64,000 bases of DNA from Gemmatimonadota bacterium (GTDB lineage Bacteria > Gemmatimonadota > Gemmatimonadetes > Longimicrobiales > Gaopeijiaceae): NCBI GenBank assembly GCA_021295835.1, contig JAGWBP010000015.1:3816-67815 (forward strand). Reading direction: 5' to 3'. Both the position numbers and the translations under genes were made by a program. The notes under the pieces were generated by a model. It was given only the letters and a program-made list of their open reading frames with translations, was not told the origin of the DNA and did no database searches. This document shows, in pieces, positions 1 to 8,252 of the stretch (position 1 is the stretch's first letter; each line of letters opens with the position of its first letter).

Positions 1-73
1 CCTACACCACGTCCAGAGGGACGCTTCGCGCCCCCGCAGTCCTGGGTGGGGCCGGGAGGCGCTATCGGACGTT

Positions 74-2026
74 CTAGCCGCCCTCGGCTTCCCGGTAGCG
101 CTCCCGCACTCCCCGCACCACGGCGGGTTCGGCCAGGGTGGTCGTGTCCCCGATGGCCCGGCCGGCCGCAATATCCCCCAGCAGCCGACGCATGATCTTC
201 CCCGAACGGGTCTTGGGGAGGTCGGCCGCGAAGAGGACGACCTCCGGGCGAGCGATCGCGCCGATCGAGTCGGCGACGTGCCCTCGGAGCTCGGCCGCCA
301 GCTCGTCGCTCCCCTCCCTTCCTCCCATCAGCGTCACGAAGGCGGCGATCCCCTGCCCCTTCACCGGGTGCTCGACCCCGACCACCGCCGCCTCGGCCAC
401 GGCCTCGTGCTCCACCAGCGCACTCTCGACCTCCATCGTGCCGATTCGGTGCCCCGCCACATTCAGGACATCGTCCACCCGGCCCAGGAGCCACAGGTAG
501 CCGTCGTCGTCCACCTTCGCGCCATCTCCGGCAAAGTAGATCCCATCCCACTTCGACCAGTAGGTCTCCAGAAAGCGCGGCCGGTCGCCCCAGATTCCGC
601 GCAGCATCGACGGCCACGGGCGCGTGATCGCGAGATAGCCGGCCTTCACGCTCTCGCCGCCGTCGTTCAGTAGATCGACATCGATTCCCGGGAGCGGGCG
701 GCACGCGCTTCCCGGACGCGCATGCGTGACTCCGGGGAGCGGCGAGATCATCATCGCCCCCGTCTCGGTCTGCCACCAGGTATCGACGATGGGGCAGCGA
801 TCCCCGCCGATCGCACGCCGATACCAGATCCACGCCTCGGGGTTGATCGGCTCGCCCACCGTGCCCAGGAGCCGGATGCTACCCAGCTCGCGGGCGGCGG
901 GCCACTCGTCGCCCCACTGCATGAAGGCCCGGATCGCGGTGGGGGCGGTGTAGAAGACCGAGACGCCATACCGCTCGCAGATCTCCCAGAAGCGACCCCT
1001 GTCGGGCCAGTCCGGCGCCCCTTCGTAGATCACGACCGCAGCGCCGGCGGCGAGCGGGCCGTACACCACGTAGCTGTGTCCCGTCACCCACCCCACATCG
1101 GCGGTGCACCAGTAGACATCGTCCTGACGCAGGTCCAGGACGGTCCTCGTCGTGGCGTATACCTGCGTCATGTACCCGCCTGTGGTGTGCACCACCCCCT
1201 TCGGCTTCCCCGTGGTGCCCGAGGTGTAGAGGATGTACAGGAGATCCTCGGCACCCATCGGCTCGGCCGAGCAGCCATCCCGTACCGACTGGGCGAGCTC
1301 GTGGTACCAGTGGTCGCGCCCCACCGTCATCTCGACCCCGTCGCTCCCCACACCCTGGCCTCGCCTCACCACCACGACGCTCCGAAGTCCGGGGCAGCGG
1401 GCGGCGGCCCGGTCGGCGTTCCTCTTGAGGGCAATGACCTTGCCCCGTCGATACCCGCCGTCGGCGGTGACGAGCACCTCGGCCCCGGCGTCGTTGATGC
1501 GGTCGGCGAGCGAGTCCGGGCTGAAGCCGGCGAAGACGACCGAGTGCGGCGCCCCGATGCGCGCGCAGGCGAGCATCGCGAAGACCGCCTCGGGGATCAT
1601 GGGGAGGTAGATCGCCACGCGGTCTCCCCTGCCAACTCCCACCGACTTCAACACCCCCGCGAAGCGCTCGACCTCCGTGGCAAGCTCCCCGTAGGTGAAG
1701 CGTCGGCGGTCCCCCGGCTCTCCCTCCCAGAGCAGGGCCGGCCGGCCGGCACCTTCGGGAAGGTGGCGATCGATGCAGTTGTAGCAGGCGTTGAGCGTCC
1801 CCTCCTGGAACCAGCGAGCATCGGGCGGACTCCACTCCAGCGCCGTGCTCCACGGGGAGAACCAGTGCAGCCGTCGGGCCCACCGCTCCCAGTACGCCTC
1901 CCAATCCTCGGCCTCGGCGTAGACCGCCGGGTCCGCCACCCTGGCCCTGGCTACGAATCCGGGCGGCGGCGCGAAGCGGCGCCTCTCGTCGAGGAGCGCA
2001 TCGATGGCGGCGCATTCCGATTTCAT
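74..2026 (-). CDS. acs: Acetyl-CoA synthetase (AMP-forming)
   Basis: Activates acetate to acetyl-CoA through acetyl-AMP in the cytoplasm, feeding the TCA genes further along. The 650-residue product has the usual family length. The N-terminal ACAS domain lies around residues 15-75. The AMP-binding loop YTSGTTGKPKG is at about 267-277, followed by WWQTETG (acetate/ATP pocket) and a C-terminal PKTRSGKIMRR, whose lysine is the catalytic and acetylation-regulated residue of the family. I placed the start at the ATG at 2024-2026, which has a GGAG site six bases upstream; the frame stays open for 31 codons further but those residues match nothing in the family. Single gene, divergent from the Fur-type regulator. 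Identification is secure. Confidence 0.95.
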   Translation of the reverse strand: MKSECAAIDALLDERRRFAPPPGFVARARVADPAVYAEAEDWEAYWERWARRLHWFSPWSTALEWSPPDARWFQEGTLNACYNCIDRHLPEGAGRPALLWEGEPGDRRRFTYGELATEVERFAGVLKSVGVGRGDRVAIYLPMIPEAVFAMLACARIGAPHSVVFAGFSPDSLADRINDAGAEVLVTADGGYRRGKVIALKRNADRAAARCPGLRSVVVVRRGQGVGSDGVEMTVGRDHWYHELAQSVRDGCSAEPMGAEDLLYILYTSGTTGKPKGVVHTTGGYMTQVYATTRTVLDLRQDDVYWCTADVGWVTGHSYVVYGPLAAGAAVVIYEGAPDWPDRGRFWEICERYGVSVFYTAPTAIRAFMQWGDEWPAARELGSIRLLGTVGEPINPEAWIWYRRAIGGDRCPIVDTWWQTETGAMMISPLPGVTHARPGSACRPLPGIDVDLLNDGGESVKAGYLAITRPWPSMLRGIWGDRPRFLETYWSKWDGIYFAGDGAKVDDDGYLWLLGRVDDVLNVAGHRIGTMEVESALVEHEAVAEAAVVGVEHPVKGQGIAAFVTLMGGREGSDELAAELRGHVADSIGAIARPEVVLFAADLPKTRSGKIMRRLLGDIAAGRAIGDTTTLAEPAVVRGVRERYREAEGG

Positions 2027-2154
2027 TGGAGCTCCAGCAAGCTGTCTGACCGCTACACCCCCGCCAACCCAGTCGCCACATCCTCTCGGAAAACTGTCCG
2101 GGCGACTCCGTCCAGGCAAACCCAGAGGCCCGTTGACACTGGCCGGAAGAGTGC

Positions 2155-2231
2155 AATATGGTTACGGAGGCTGGCGATGGATGCACCTCCGGTCGAATGC
2201 CGTGGGGTTGTCTGTCCACGGATCGCATAGG
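2155..2231 (-). repeat. Dispersed repeat, left-arm fragment (minus orientation)
   Basis: Read on the minus strand this stretch starts GATCCGTGGACAGACAA and continues CCCACGGCATTCGA and GGTGCATCC. It matches the left arm of the composite repeat at 3957-4204 and the copies at 6350 and 61635. It lies between the divergent acs and Fur-family genes, so it occupies their shared promoter region. Confidence 0.6.
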
Positions 2232-2240
2232 GAGACTTCA

Positions 2241-2678
2241 TTGGCCCCACTCTCCGAGCACGCCGCCTCCGAGCGCCTGAGGGAGGCCCTCGAGAGCCGA
2301 GGCCACCGGCTGACCGAGCAGCGCACAGCCGTCTATCGCTACCTGTCGCGCACCGAGACGCACCCCACCGCCGAGGAGGTCCACGGGGCCGTCCGGCCCG
2401 GGCTGCCCACGATCTCGCTTGCCACCGTCTACAAGAACCTGGAGACGCTGGTGGCGTGCGGGATCGCGGTCAAGCTCGCCTACTCGGACGGCTCCTCGCG
2501 GTACGACGGGCGCACCGACCGACACCACCACACCCGGTGCGAGGAGTGCGGGGCCGTCAGGGACGCGGCGACCATCCTATCGCCGAGCGCCGTGAAGGAG
2601 ATCGAGTCGTGTCCCGACTTTCGGGTTACCGGCTACCACCTCGAGCTGACCGGCCTCTGCGCCGCCTGCGCCTGCTAG
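2241..2678 (+). CDS. Fur/PerR-family metal- or peroxide-responsive repressor
   Basis: 145-residue Fur-superfamily repressor. An N-terminal winged helix (residues about 10-85, with the recognition region LATVYKNLETL) precedes a dimerisation domain with DRHHHTRCEECG and a C-terminal CAAC. The two CxxC pairs form the structural zinc site typical of PerR and Zur-type members; the HHH cluster belongs to the regulatory metal site. I chose the TTG at 2241 because GGAG sits at 2231-2234. An upstream in-frame ATG at 2181 would place the N-terminus inside the dispersed repeat. The sensed signal (Fe, Zn or peroxide) cannot be decided from the sequence, and no target gene is evident next to it. Confidence 0.85.
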   Translation: MAPLSEHAASERLREALESRGHRLTEQRTAVYRYLSRTETHPTAEEVHGAVRPGLPTISLATVYKNLETLVACGIAVKLAYSDGSSRYDGRTDRHHHTRCEECGAVRDAATILSPSAVKEIESCPDFRVTGYHLELTGLCAACAC

Positions 2679-2728
2679 AGTTGCCTGTACCTGCTAGACC
2701 ATTTCGTCAAATGAGATGATCTAACGCA

Positions 2729-3061
2729 CTATTTGAAAACTACTTGCGACACATGTGCCGACTCGCAGCCTGCGCCGTGTGTCGCCGCCGTTGATCGGGC
2801 GCGCCCGACCGCCGACCTCAGGCGCCGCCGTAGCTCCACTCCCGACATCGTCGCCAGCGTCCGCCTGGCGGTCTTTAGCGAATTCCAGCGTACATCTCGC
2901 AGGTGGACACCCCCCCCGTCGGAGTCGCTCGCTCGCATGACCAGGTAGTGGCGTCCCTTGTAGTCGCCTCCCCCGTCGCTCTCGACTGCCGCCGTCCAGC
3001 GAACTCCCTCGTCGTCGGCGAAGTGTCTCAAGGGGTTGCTCCCATCATCATCGAGTGCCAC
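2729..3061 (-). CDS. Conserved hypothetical small soluble protein
   Basis: 110 residues, GTG start with AGGAG six to seven bases upstream. The core pattern, F-x-D-D-E-G-V-R-W followed by a short beta-rich segment and then an ARRTLATMSGVELRRRL helix, resembles small proteins I associate with Gemmatimonadota genomes; no function is known. There is no signal peptide or membrane segment. It sits just downstream of the zinc-ribbon gene on the same strand (25-bp gap), so they may be co-transcribed. Confidence 0.55.
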   Translation of the reverse strand: MALDDDGSNPLRHFADDEGVRWTAAVESDGGGDYKGRHYLVMRASDSDGGGVHLRDVRWNSLKTARRTLATMSGVELRRRLRSAVGRARSTAATHGAGCESAHVSQVVFK

Positions 3062-3085
3062 GGACAGCTCCTGGGGAAATATGCC

Positions 3086-3898
3086 TCATCGTGCCAGAGC
3101 GGAGCTACCCCGACCGATGCTCGCCTTGTGCATCAGCTCGGGGAACTCGTAGTAGATCACGCCCTCCTCGCTGACCTCCGACCTGACGCGCACGCCGTCC
3201 TCCATCGAGATCATCACCTTCTCGGCGGCCGAGAGCGTCAGATCCAGCGCCGAAGCCACATCGGTCACCGTCAGAATTCCCCTCCGCTCGGTGGCCAGCC
3301 GCAGAACCCGCCGATTCAATCCGTGGACGATCGACTGGCGCCGCTCCAGAAGGGCCTTGCGCCCCCACTGGAGGAAGCCCGCGCCGCCGAGGCCGACGAA
3401 GGCGCCGGTGACGATAGCCCCGCCAACGCCGTTGACGATTCCGGTCGTGATGGTGATCGTGCCCGCCAGAGCGAGCGCCACGCCGATCACCCGACGCCCG
3501 ACGCCGCTGGTCGGCAGTCGAGAGTTGGAGGGAGGCGAAGCGGCCACTGGAGCGACGACAGCTTCGCCGGTGCTGGCAGTCGCTCGAGAGTGCTGCCAAC
3601 CCAGGCCACACCTTGGGCAGACCAGATTCTTGCGGCAGACGGCGTAGTAGATGACCCCGCCGATGACGTAGGTGAAGAGGCCCACGCCCACCAGCAGAGC
3701 CTTGTGGCTACGCCTCTGGAAGTAGCTGACCGGGGCGGTGCGCAGACCGCAGCGGCCGCACTGGCGCAGATCCGAGCGAAGCTCCGGCTGGTGGCGCGGC
3801 GACGCCGAGCCGTCCCCAACCACGGCACCGCAGGTCGAGCAGCGATCTCCCTCGAAGACATGGTCTCCGCAGGTCGCGCAACGCACGCTAGCGCACAC
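3086..3898 (-). CDS. Zinc-ribbon membrane protein with C-terminal winged-helix-like domain
   Basis: 270 residues from a GTG start. Several CxxC pairs are visible: CATCG and CSTCG near the N-terminus, CGRCG around residue 47, and CPRCG around 95. A hydrophobic hairpin (LLVGVGLFTYVIGGVIYYAV) follows the second ribbon and a second one lies around 138-175 (VIGVALALAGTITITTGIV and neighbours). The C-terminal 80 residues (RGILTVTDVASALDLTLSAAEKVM) read as a helix-turn-helix of the wHTH type. This suggests a membrane-tethered metal-ribbon protein, possibly regulatory; the function is unknown. It is transcribed away from the repeat-filled region at 3957-4204. Confidence 0.6.
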   Translation of the reverse strand: MCASVRCATCGDHVFEGDRCSTCGAVVGDGSASPRHQPELRSDLRQCGRCGLRTAPVSYFQRRSHKALLVGVGLFTYVIGGVIYYAVCRKNLVCPRCGLGWQHSRATASTGEAVVAPVAASPPSNSRLPTSGVGRRVIGVALALAGTITITTGIVNGVGGAIVTGAFVGLGGAGFLQWGRKALLERRQSIVHGLNRRVLRLATERRGILTVTDVASALDLTLSAAEKVMISMEDGVRVRSEVSEEGVIYYEFPELMHKASIGRGSSALAR

Positions 3899-3956
3899 GT
3901 CGCCTAGCCCTGGCCCTGGGGATCTCGCACGAAGCCAGCCAATCTCTCATAGCCCC

Positions 3957-4204
3957 CCTGCAGTCCGTGGACGAGTGGCGCTGCATCCCCGCTGTGCCAC
4001 CTCGCTCGCCTGTCCACAATGTAATGCATGATTTTCAATATGTAATTCATGGTTTACAATGCCCGGACCCCGTGGCTTCGCTCTGCGTTGCTCCTTGGGC
4101 CGGTAGCGCTGCTACCATTCTTCGTCGCGCCTTGCCAGTGGAGCGCTTCGCCTCTCTCGGTGCTCGCGCGAGCCTGTCCACGGACCGCTAGAGTTAGCGG
4201 TCCG
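3957..4204 (+). repeat. Composite dispersed repeat, near-complete copy with inverted ends
   Basis: The left end (GCAGTCCGTGGAC from 3962) and right end (GTCCACGGACCGC, 4176-4188) are inverted copies. The left arm (to about 4018) recurs at 2155, 6350, 29187 and 61635. The centre (4019-4060) is AT-rich and recurs at 51565. The right arm (about 4110-4190, read on the minus strand) recurs at 18271 and 58806 with the shared core GCGCGAGCACCGAGAG. A perfect 10-bp hairpin stem, CGGACCGCTA / TAGCGGTCCG with loop GAGT (4181-4204), closes the right end. No gene is visible in the 383 bp between the flanking genes. The structure is like a miniature inverted-repeat element. Confidence 0.65.
4020..4058 (+). 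promoter_or_regulatory. Tandem dyad island inside the composite repeat
   Basis: TGTAAT-N6-TTTTCA (4020-4037) is followed by TGTAAT-N6-TTTACA (4041-4058), the two starts being 21 bp apart. The same arrangement occurs at 44537, 51574 and, less perfectly, 61715. Two identical-phase dyads suggest binding of two dimers of one regulator on the same DNA face. It lies between divergent genes (zinc-ribbon protein and outer-membrane protein). The binding protein is unknown. Confidence 0.45.
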
Positions 4205-4281
4205 CGACAGCCTTCCGCCAATCACATTACATTGACTCCGGCTATCCGCAAACCCGCCCACTGCATGGTGTACCGGCCCCG

Positions 4282-5019
4282 ATGACCCCTTCCCGTCCGC
4301 CCTTCGCCGCCCAGCGGAAGCTCGGACCGCTGGCTGGAGTGGCGATGCTGGCACTCGCCCCTCCCTTCGCCCAGGCGCAGTCGATCCCTTCGCCGTTGCG
4401 GTACATCGAGAACGGGCAGGCGGCTTCGGCCTTCGCCGGGCGCATGTTGCTCTCGACCGGATCGCTCAAACTGGGACCCAAGTCGGGGTTGATGGTGGGA
4501 GGCCGCTACGCGATCGAGACCGGGGGACCGGTCTTCGTCGAGGGGACGCTCTCCTTCCTGCCGACCTCGAGGGACGTGATCGACCCCCGCAGGCAGCTCG
4601 GCGACCGGACTATCGGCGAGTCCGATACCGATCTCCTGATGGCCGACGCACGCCTCTCCTTTAGCCTCACGGGGCGCAGGAGCTGGCGCCGGTTCGCCCC
4701 GCACCTCTTCGTGGGCATCGGCGTAGCCCGGGATCTTGCGGGGGCGGGAGAGGTGGACCAGCAGCTCGATGAGGACGATGTCTTCCGCTTTGGAACCGCC
4801 TTCACTGCGGGTGCCGGGAGCGGTGTGCGGCTCTTTCTGGGACCCCGCCTGATGCTACGTTGCGACGCCGGCCTGACCCTCTGGCAGCTCTCGACTCCCG
4901 TCGGCTTCGGAGACCCCGAGAAGCGCCCCGACGACGACGGGGATCCGCTCTACTCGCCCGAGCAGAGCGAGTGGGTCGGTGGGTACGGCCTGGGGGTGAG
5001 CCTAGCCTGGCGCTTCTGA
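4282..5019 (+). CDS. Outer-membrane beta-barrel protein, function unknown
   Basis: 245 residues. A signal peptide with hydrophobic core GVAMLALAPPFA ends at AQAQ (residues about 30-33). The rest is an alternating-hydrophobicity pattern of amphipathic strands separated by acidic loops, and it closes with LGVSLAWRF, the C-terminal aromatic signature recognised by the BAM machinery. This is consistent with a small barrel of the OmpA/OmpW size class, but no family motif lets me name it. It lies just 17 bp upstream of moeA. Confidence 0.65.
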   Translation: MTPSRPPFAAQRKLGPLAGVAMLALAPPFAQAQSIPSPLRYIENGQAASAFAGRMLLSTGSLKLGPKSGLMVGGRYAIETGGPVFVEGTLSFLPTSRDVIDPRRQLGDRTIGESDTDLLMADARLSFSLTGRRSWRRFAPHLFVGIGVARDLAGAGEVDQQLDEDDVFRFGTAFTAGAGSGVRLFLGPRLMLRCDAGLTLWQLSTPVGFGDPEKRPDDDGDPLYSPEQSEWVGGYGLGVSLAWRF

Positions 5020-5036
5020 CCGGCAAGTAGCGGCGC

Positions 5037-6341
5037 GTGACCTGGGGAGAGGGAATTCGAGCCGACTGGCTCTCGTACGAAGAGGCCTTGGCCCGCATCG
5101 TGGAGAGCGCCTCCTCGCTGGCAGAGAGCTGGCCCATCGAGAGATTGCCGCTACGGCGGGCGCTGGGCAGGACGGTAGCCGAATCCGTGAGGGCGCGGGC
5201 GACGCTCCCCTCCTGGCCCAACAGCGCGATGGACGGCTTCGCACTCCGGAGTGCCGACCTTCGCAGCCAGCGGCCAGACGGCATCCGTTTCCCGGTGGCG
5301 GGCCGGTCGTACCCGGGCGAGGCTCCGCTCAGCGGACTCCCCGATGGGGTGGCCGTCCGCGTGATGACCGGCGGCCCAGTGCCGGAGGGCTTCGACACCG
5401 TGATCAGAGTCGAGCACACCGACGGCGAGGCCGAGGGCCATGTGGTGGTGCTCCGAACCGACGACATCGGGCGGCATGTGCGCGGCGCCGGGCGCGACCT
5501 GAGGGCAGGCGAGGAGGCGGTGGCGGCGGGCACTGCCGTCGACTCGGGGGCGATCGCCGTCCTGCTGGCGAGCGGGCGGGAGTCGGTCGCCGTCCACAGG
5601 CGGCCGAGGGTCGGGGTGCTTTCGAGCGGCGACGAGCTCGTCGGCACCGACCGCTTCGACGAGGTGGAGGAGGGCCTGGCGGTGCCGGACACCAACCGGG
5701 GGATGCTTGCGGGGGCCGCATTCGAGCACGGCGCCGTCGCGCGGGAGCTGGGCGTGGCCTCCGACGACACGAGCGACATTCGCGCCAGGATCGCCGATCT
5801 TGCCGACATCGACGTCCTGGTGACGACCGGGGGCGCGTCGATGGGCGAACGGGACCTCCTCAAGAGCGTCCTCCTGGGAATGGGCCTCCGTCTCTCCTTC
5901 TGGCGTGCCCGGATGCGTCCCGGTAGCCCGGTCTCCTTCGGCCACCTCCCGATCGGCAACCGCCGGGTTGCGGTATTCGGACTGCCCGGCAACCCGGCGT
6001 CGGCCTTCGTCACCTTCCACACCCTAGTGGCACCCTACCTGCGCACCCTAGGCGGGCATCTCCGACCACGCGGTACGCTGGTGCGCTGCCGTACGGGCGA
6101 CCCGCTCTCCTCGCCTCCGCGCTCTACGCACTTCTACCGCGTGGCGCTCTCGCCGCCTGGCGCAGACCAGAGGGGAGGGAGTGCCGATCCGGCGAACGCC
6201 GACTGCTGGCTCACCGGCCCGCAGGGGAGCGACCTGGTCAGCTCGCTGATGGGTGCCGACGGGCTGGCGATGGTCGGCGAAGGGGTAGGCCGCGTCGAGG
6301 TGGGCGACACCGTGCCGGTGCTGCTCCTTCCGGGGAGATGA
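5037..6341 (+). CDS. moeA: Molybdopterin molybdenumtransferase MoeA
   Basis: Inserts molybdate into adenylylated molybdopterin, the last step of molybdenum cofactor synthesis. The 434-residue product begins at a GTG and shows the MoeA landmarks: NSAMDGFA (about 61-68), RVMTGGPVPEG, the MPT-binding motif TTGGASMGERD (about 262-272) and GLPGNPASA (about 319-327). No other Mo-cofactor gene is in the window. It ends in an ATGA overlap with the M23 peptidase gene, so the two are probably translationally coupled, although they share no obvious function. Confidence 0.93.
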   Translation: MTWGEGIRADWLSYEEALARIVESASSLAESWPIERLPLRRALGRTVAESVRARATLPSWPNSAMDGFALRSADLRSQRPDGIRFPVAGRSYPGEAPLSGLPDGVAVRVMTGGPVPEGFDTVIRVEHTDGEAEGHVVVLRTDDIGRHVRGAGRDLRAGEEAVAAGTAVDSGAIAVLLASGRESVAVHRRPRVGVLSSGDELVGTDRFDEVEEGLAVPDTNRGMLAGAAFEHGAVARELGVASDDTSDIRARIADLADIDVLVTTGGASMGERDLLKSVLLGMGLRLSFWRARMRPGSPVSFGHLPIGNRRVAVFGLPGNPASAFVTFHTLVAPYLRTLGGHLRPRGTLVRCRTGDPLSSPPRSTHFYRVALSPPGADQRGGSADPANADCWLTGPQGSDLVSSLMGADGLAMVGEGVGRVEVGDTVPVLLLPGR

Positions 6342-6877
6342 CGAGGCGTCCCCTAGCAGCCCGTGGACAAGCCTCCCACGGCATTCGAGCAGCGCTGCAT
6401 CCCCGCTGGACCGCACCGTTCACCTGCCCATACTCTATCCGCGGACTGTCGGCAGCCGGGGCGGTCGCCCTCCTGGCGCTGGGCTGCCAGTCGCCACAGT
6501 GGCCCGTAGACGGCCAGCTCGCGTCGCCCTTCGGCGTCCGGAGCGGAGGGGGGCTCGGCGAGCTGCACCGAGGAGTGGACATCGTGGCTCCGGTCGGAAC
6601 CCCGGTGCGCCCGATCCTAGACGGGCGGGTGCGCTTTGCGGGGACGATGCGGGGCTACGGCCAAGTCATCTGGATCGACCACGGCGACGATGCGCTCTCG
6701 CTCTACGCGCACCTCTCCGAGATCTCCGTCGAAGCGGGCGAGCCGGTGCGCAAGTCCACCGTTATCGGGCTGAGCGGCGAATCGGGCAACGTCACCGGGC
6801 CGCACCTGCACCTGGAGGTCTGGAGGTGGGGTCGCGAGGTGGACCCGGTGCAGCTCATCGGTCGACCCCAAGGATGA
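6338..6877 (+). CDS. M23 (LytM-type) peptidoglycan endopeptidase lipoprotein
   Basis: 179 residues. The catalytic zinc site is visible as HRGVD and HLHLEV, with FGVR upstream and SGNVTGPHLH, as in LytM/M23 hydrolases; coiled-coil or LysM domains are absent. A lipobox LLALGC (cysteine about residue 49) predicts a lipid-anchored envelope protein. The ATG at 6338 overlaps the moeA stop (ATGA). Residues about 6-33 are encoded by a copy of the dispersed repeat, giving an unusually long n-region before the hydrophobic signal. A non-canonical start after the repeat (CTG at 6446) would restore a normal signal length. All three active-site ligands appear intact. Confidence 0.85.
   Translation: MTRRPLAARGQASHGIRAALHPRWTAPFTCPYSIRGLSAAGAVALLALGCQSPQWPVDGQLASPFGVRSGGGLGELHRGVDIVAPVGTPVRPILDGRVRFAGTMRGYGQVIWIDHGDDALSLYAHLSEISVEAGEPVRKSTVIGLSGESGNVTGPHLHLEVWRWGREVDPVQLIGRPQG
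6350..6435 (+). repeat. Dispersed repeat, left-arm copy inside a gene 5' end
   Basis: CTAGCAGCCCGTGGACAAG and then CCTCCCACGGCATTCGAG, GCAGCGCTGCATCCCCGC match the left arm at 3957 and the copies at 2155, 29187 and 61635. In frame it encodes a peptide containing GIRAALHPRWT; the copy at 29187 can encode GILAALHPCWT in its corresponding frame. Confidence 0.7.
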
Positions 6878-7033
6878 CGGAGTTGTCTCGGCGGTCATCG
6901 GCATGACGCAGCGGATCTGGACATCGTAGGAGTCGATGACGCAGGCCGTGCGCTCGTCCGCGAGGAGAGCGAGTCGGGGCTCTCGCTCGGGGGACGCGGC
7001 CAGCGAGCCGTCGCCCCCTGTTAGCTTGCGGAC

Positions 7034-8053
7034 ATGAACACGACCATGGCCATTCGCGCCCACAGGTTGGGGGGTCCCGAGGTTCTGCGCCGGGAGGAGA
7101 TCGAGGTTCCCGATCCCGGACCGGGCGAGGTGCTGGTTCGGCAGAAGGCCGTGGGGTTGAACTACGCCGACACCTACCATCGGCGCGGACTCTACCCTCT
7201 GCCGTCGATCCCGGCCGTCAGGCGGCCTGCGGTCGTCGGGGTGGAGGCCGCCGGCGTGGTCGAGGCGGTGGGGCCAAGGGCCCGCGACGCGAAGTCCGCG
7301 GACCGCAGCCGCGTCTTCCGGCCCGGCGATAGAGTCGCCTACTGCGATGTCCGGGGTGCCTACTGCGTGCGCAGGGTGGTTCCCGCGAACCGCCTGGTCC
7401 GCATTCCCGACGGTGTCGACTTCGAGCACGCCGCAGCGGTCATGCTCAAGGGCGTGACTGCGTGGTACCTCTGCCGCCGCACCTACCGTCTGCGGGCGGA
7501 CGAGACCGTGCTCGTGCACGCGGCCGCAGGCGGCGTGGGAACGATTCTCACCCAGTGGTGCAAGGCGCTGGGGGCGACCGTCATCGGTACCGCGGGCAGC
7601 GTCGAGAAGGGGCGCGTGGCACGGGAGCACGGGTGCGACCACATCGTTCTCTACGAGGAGGAGGACTTCGTGGCGCGGGTGCGCGAGATCACAGGCGGCG
7701 AAGGCGTACCCGTGGTTTTCGACGGCGTGGGCGCCGCCACCTTCGACGGGTCGCTGAAGTGCCTTGCGCGCTTCGGAATGATGGTTTCCTTCGGCAACGC
7801 CTCGGGGGTGGTGCCACCATTCAACCTGCTGCGCCTGACCGCTGGGTCCCTGACCGTGGCCCGCCCGTCGGTCATGGCGCACATCGAGCGCCGCGCGGAC
7901 CTGGACGAGGCCGCCGGAGAGCTCTTCGGGCACATCGAGGCCAGCCGCATCCGCATCCCCATAGGTCAGCGCTTTCGCCTGGCGGACGCGGCCGAGGCCC
8001 ACCGGGCACTCGAGTCGCGGCGGACGCATGGGTGCACCGTAATGCTAACGTGA
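7034..8053 (+). CDS. NADPH:quinone oxidoreductase, zinc-independent MDR family
   Basis: 339 residues. A GroES-like N-terminal fold (GPEVLRREEIEVPDPGPGEVLVR) is followed by NYADTYHRRGLYP, a quinone-oxidoreductase signature, and a Rossmann domain with AAAGGVG at about 162-168. Zinc-ligand cysteines of true alcohol dehydrogenases are missing, which supports the Qor-type assignment: single- or two-electron reduction of quinones with NADPH. Stand-alone gene with a 156-bp upstream gap in which I see no clear promoter. The exact substrate is unknown. Confidence 0.88.
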   Translation: MNTTMAIRAHRLGGPEVLRREEIEVPDPGPGEVLVRQKAVGLNYADTYHRRGLYPLPSIPAVRRPAVVGVEAAGVVEAVGPRARDAKSADRSRVFRPGDRVAYCDVRGAYCVRRVVPANRLVRIPDGVDFEHAAAVMLKGVTAWYLCRRTYRLRADETVLVHAAAGGVGTILTQWCKALGATVIGTAGSVEKGRVAREHGCDHIVLYEEEDFVARVREITGGEGVPVVFDGVGAATFDGSLKCLARFGMMVSFGNASGVVPPFNLLRLTAGSLTVARPSVMAHIERRADLDEAAGELFGHIEASRIRIPIGQRFRLADAAEAHRALESRRTHGCTVMLT

Positions 8054-8252
8054 CGTTCGCGGCCCGACCGACAAGTCGTCCGCCACGATCCCGCGAGCGC
8101 CGGCTGAACCGAGACCGCCGAACGACTCGCGCGGGCCAGCTTGCCGCGACATCCGGCGGTCGGAGATCCCCGCACCCGACCCGAGAGCGGCACTTCGGCC
8201 GAGGACTGCCGCAAGGAAGGCCGGCGAACGGCCGTGGCGGCCGGACCGCAGG

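Noticed and set aside
722..2230. 500-codon plus-strand open frame opposite acetyl-CoA synthetase
   Set aside because: Composition-driven shadow frame; acs motifs on the minus strand are complete.
2181..2240. Upstream ATG start for the Fur-family gene
   Set aside because: It would add 20 residues encoded by the dispersed repeat; the TTG at 2241 has a proper GGAG site and gives normal family length.
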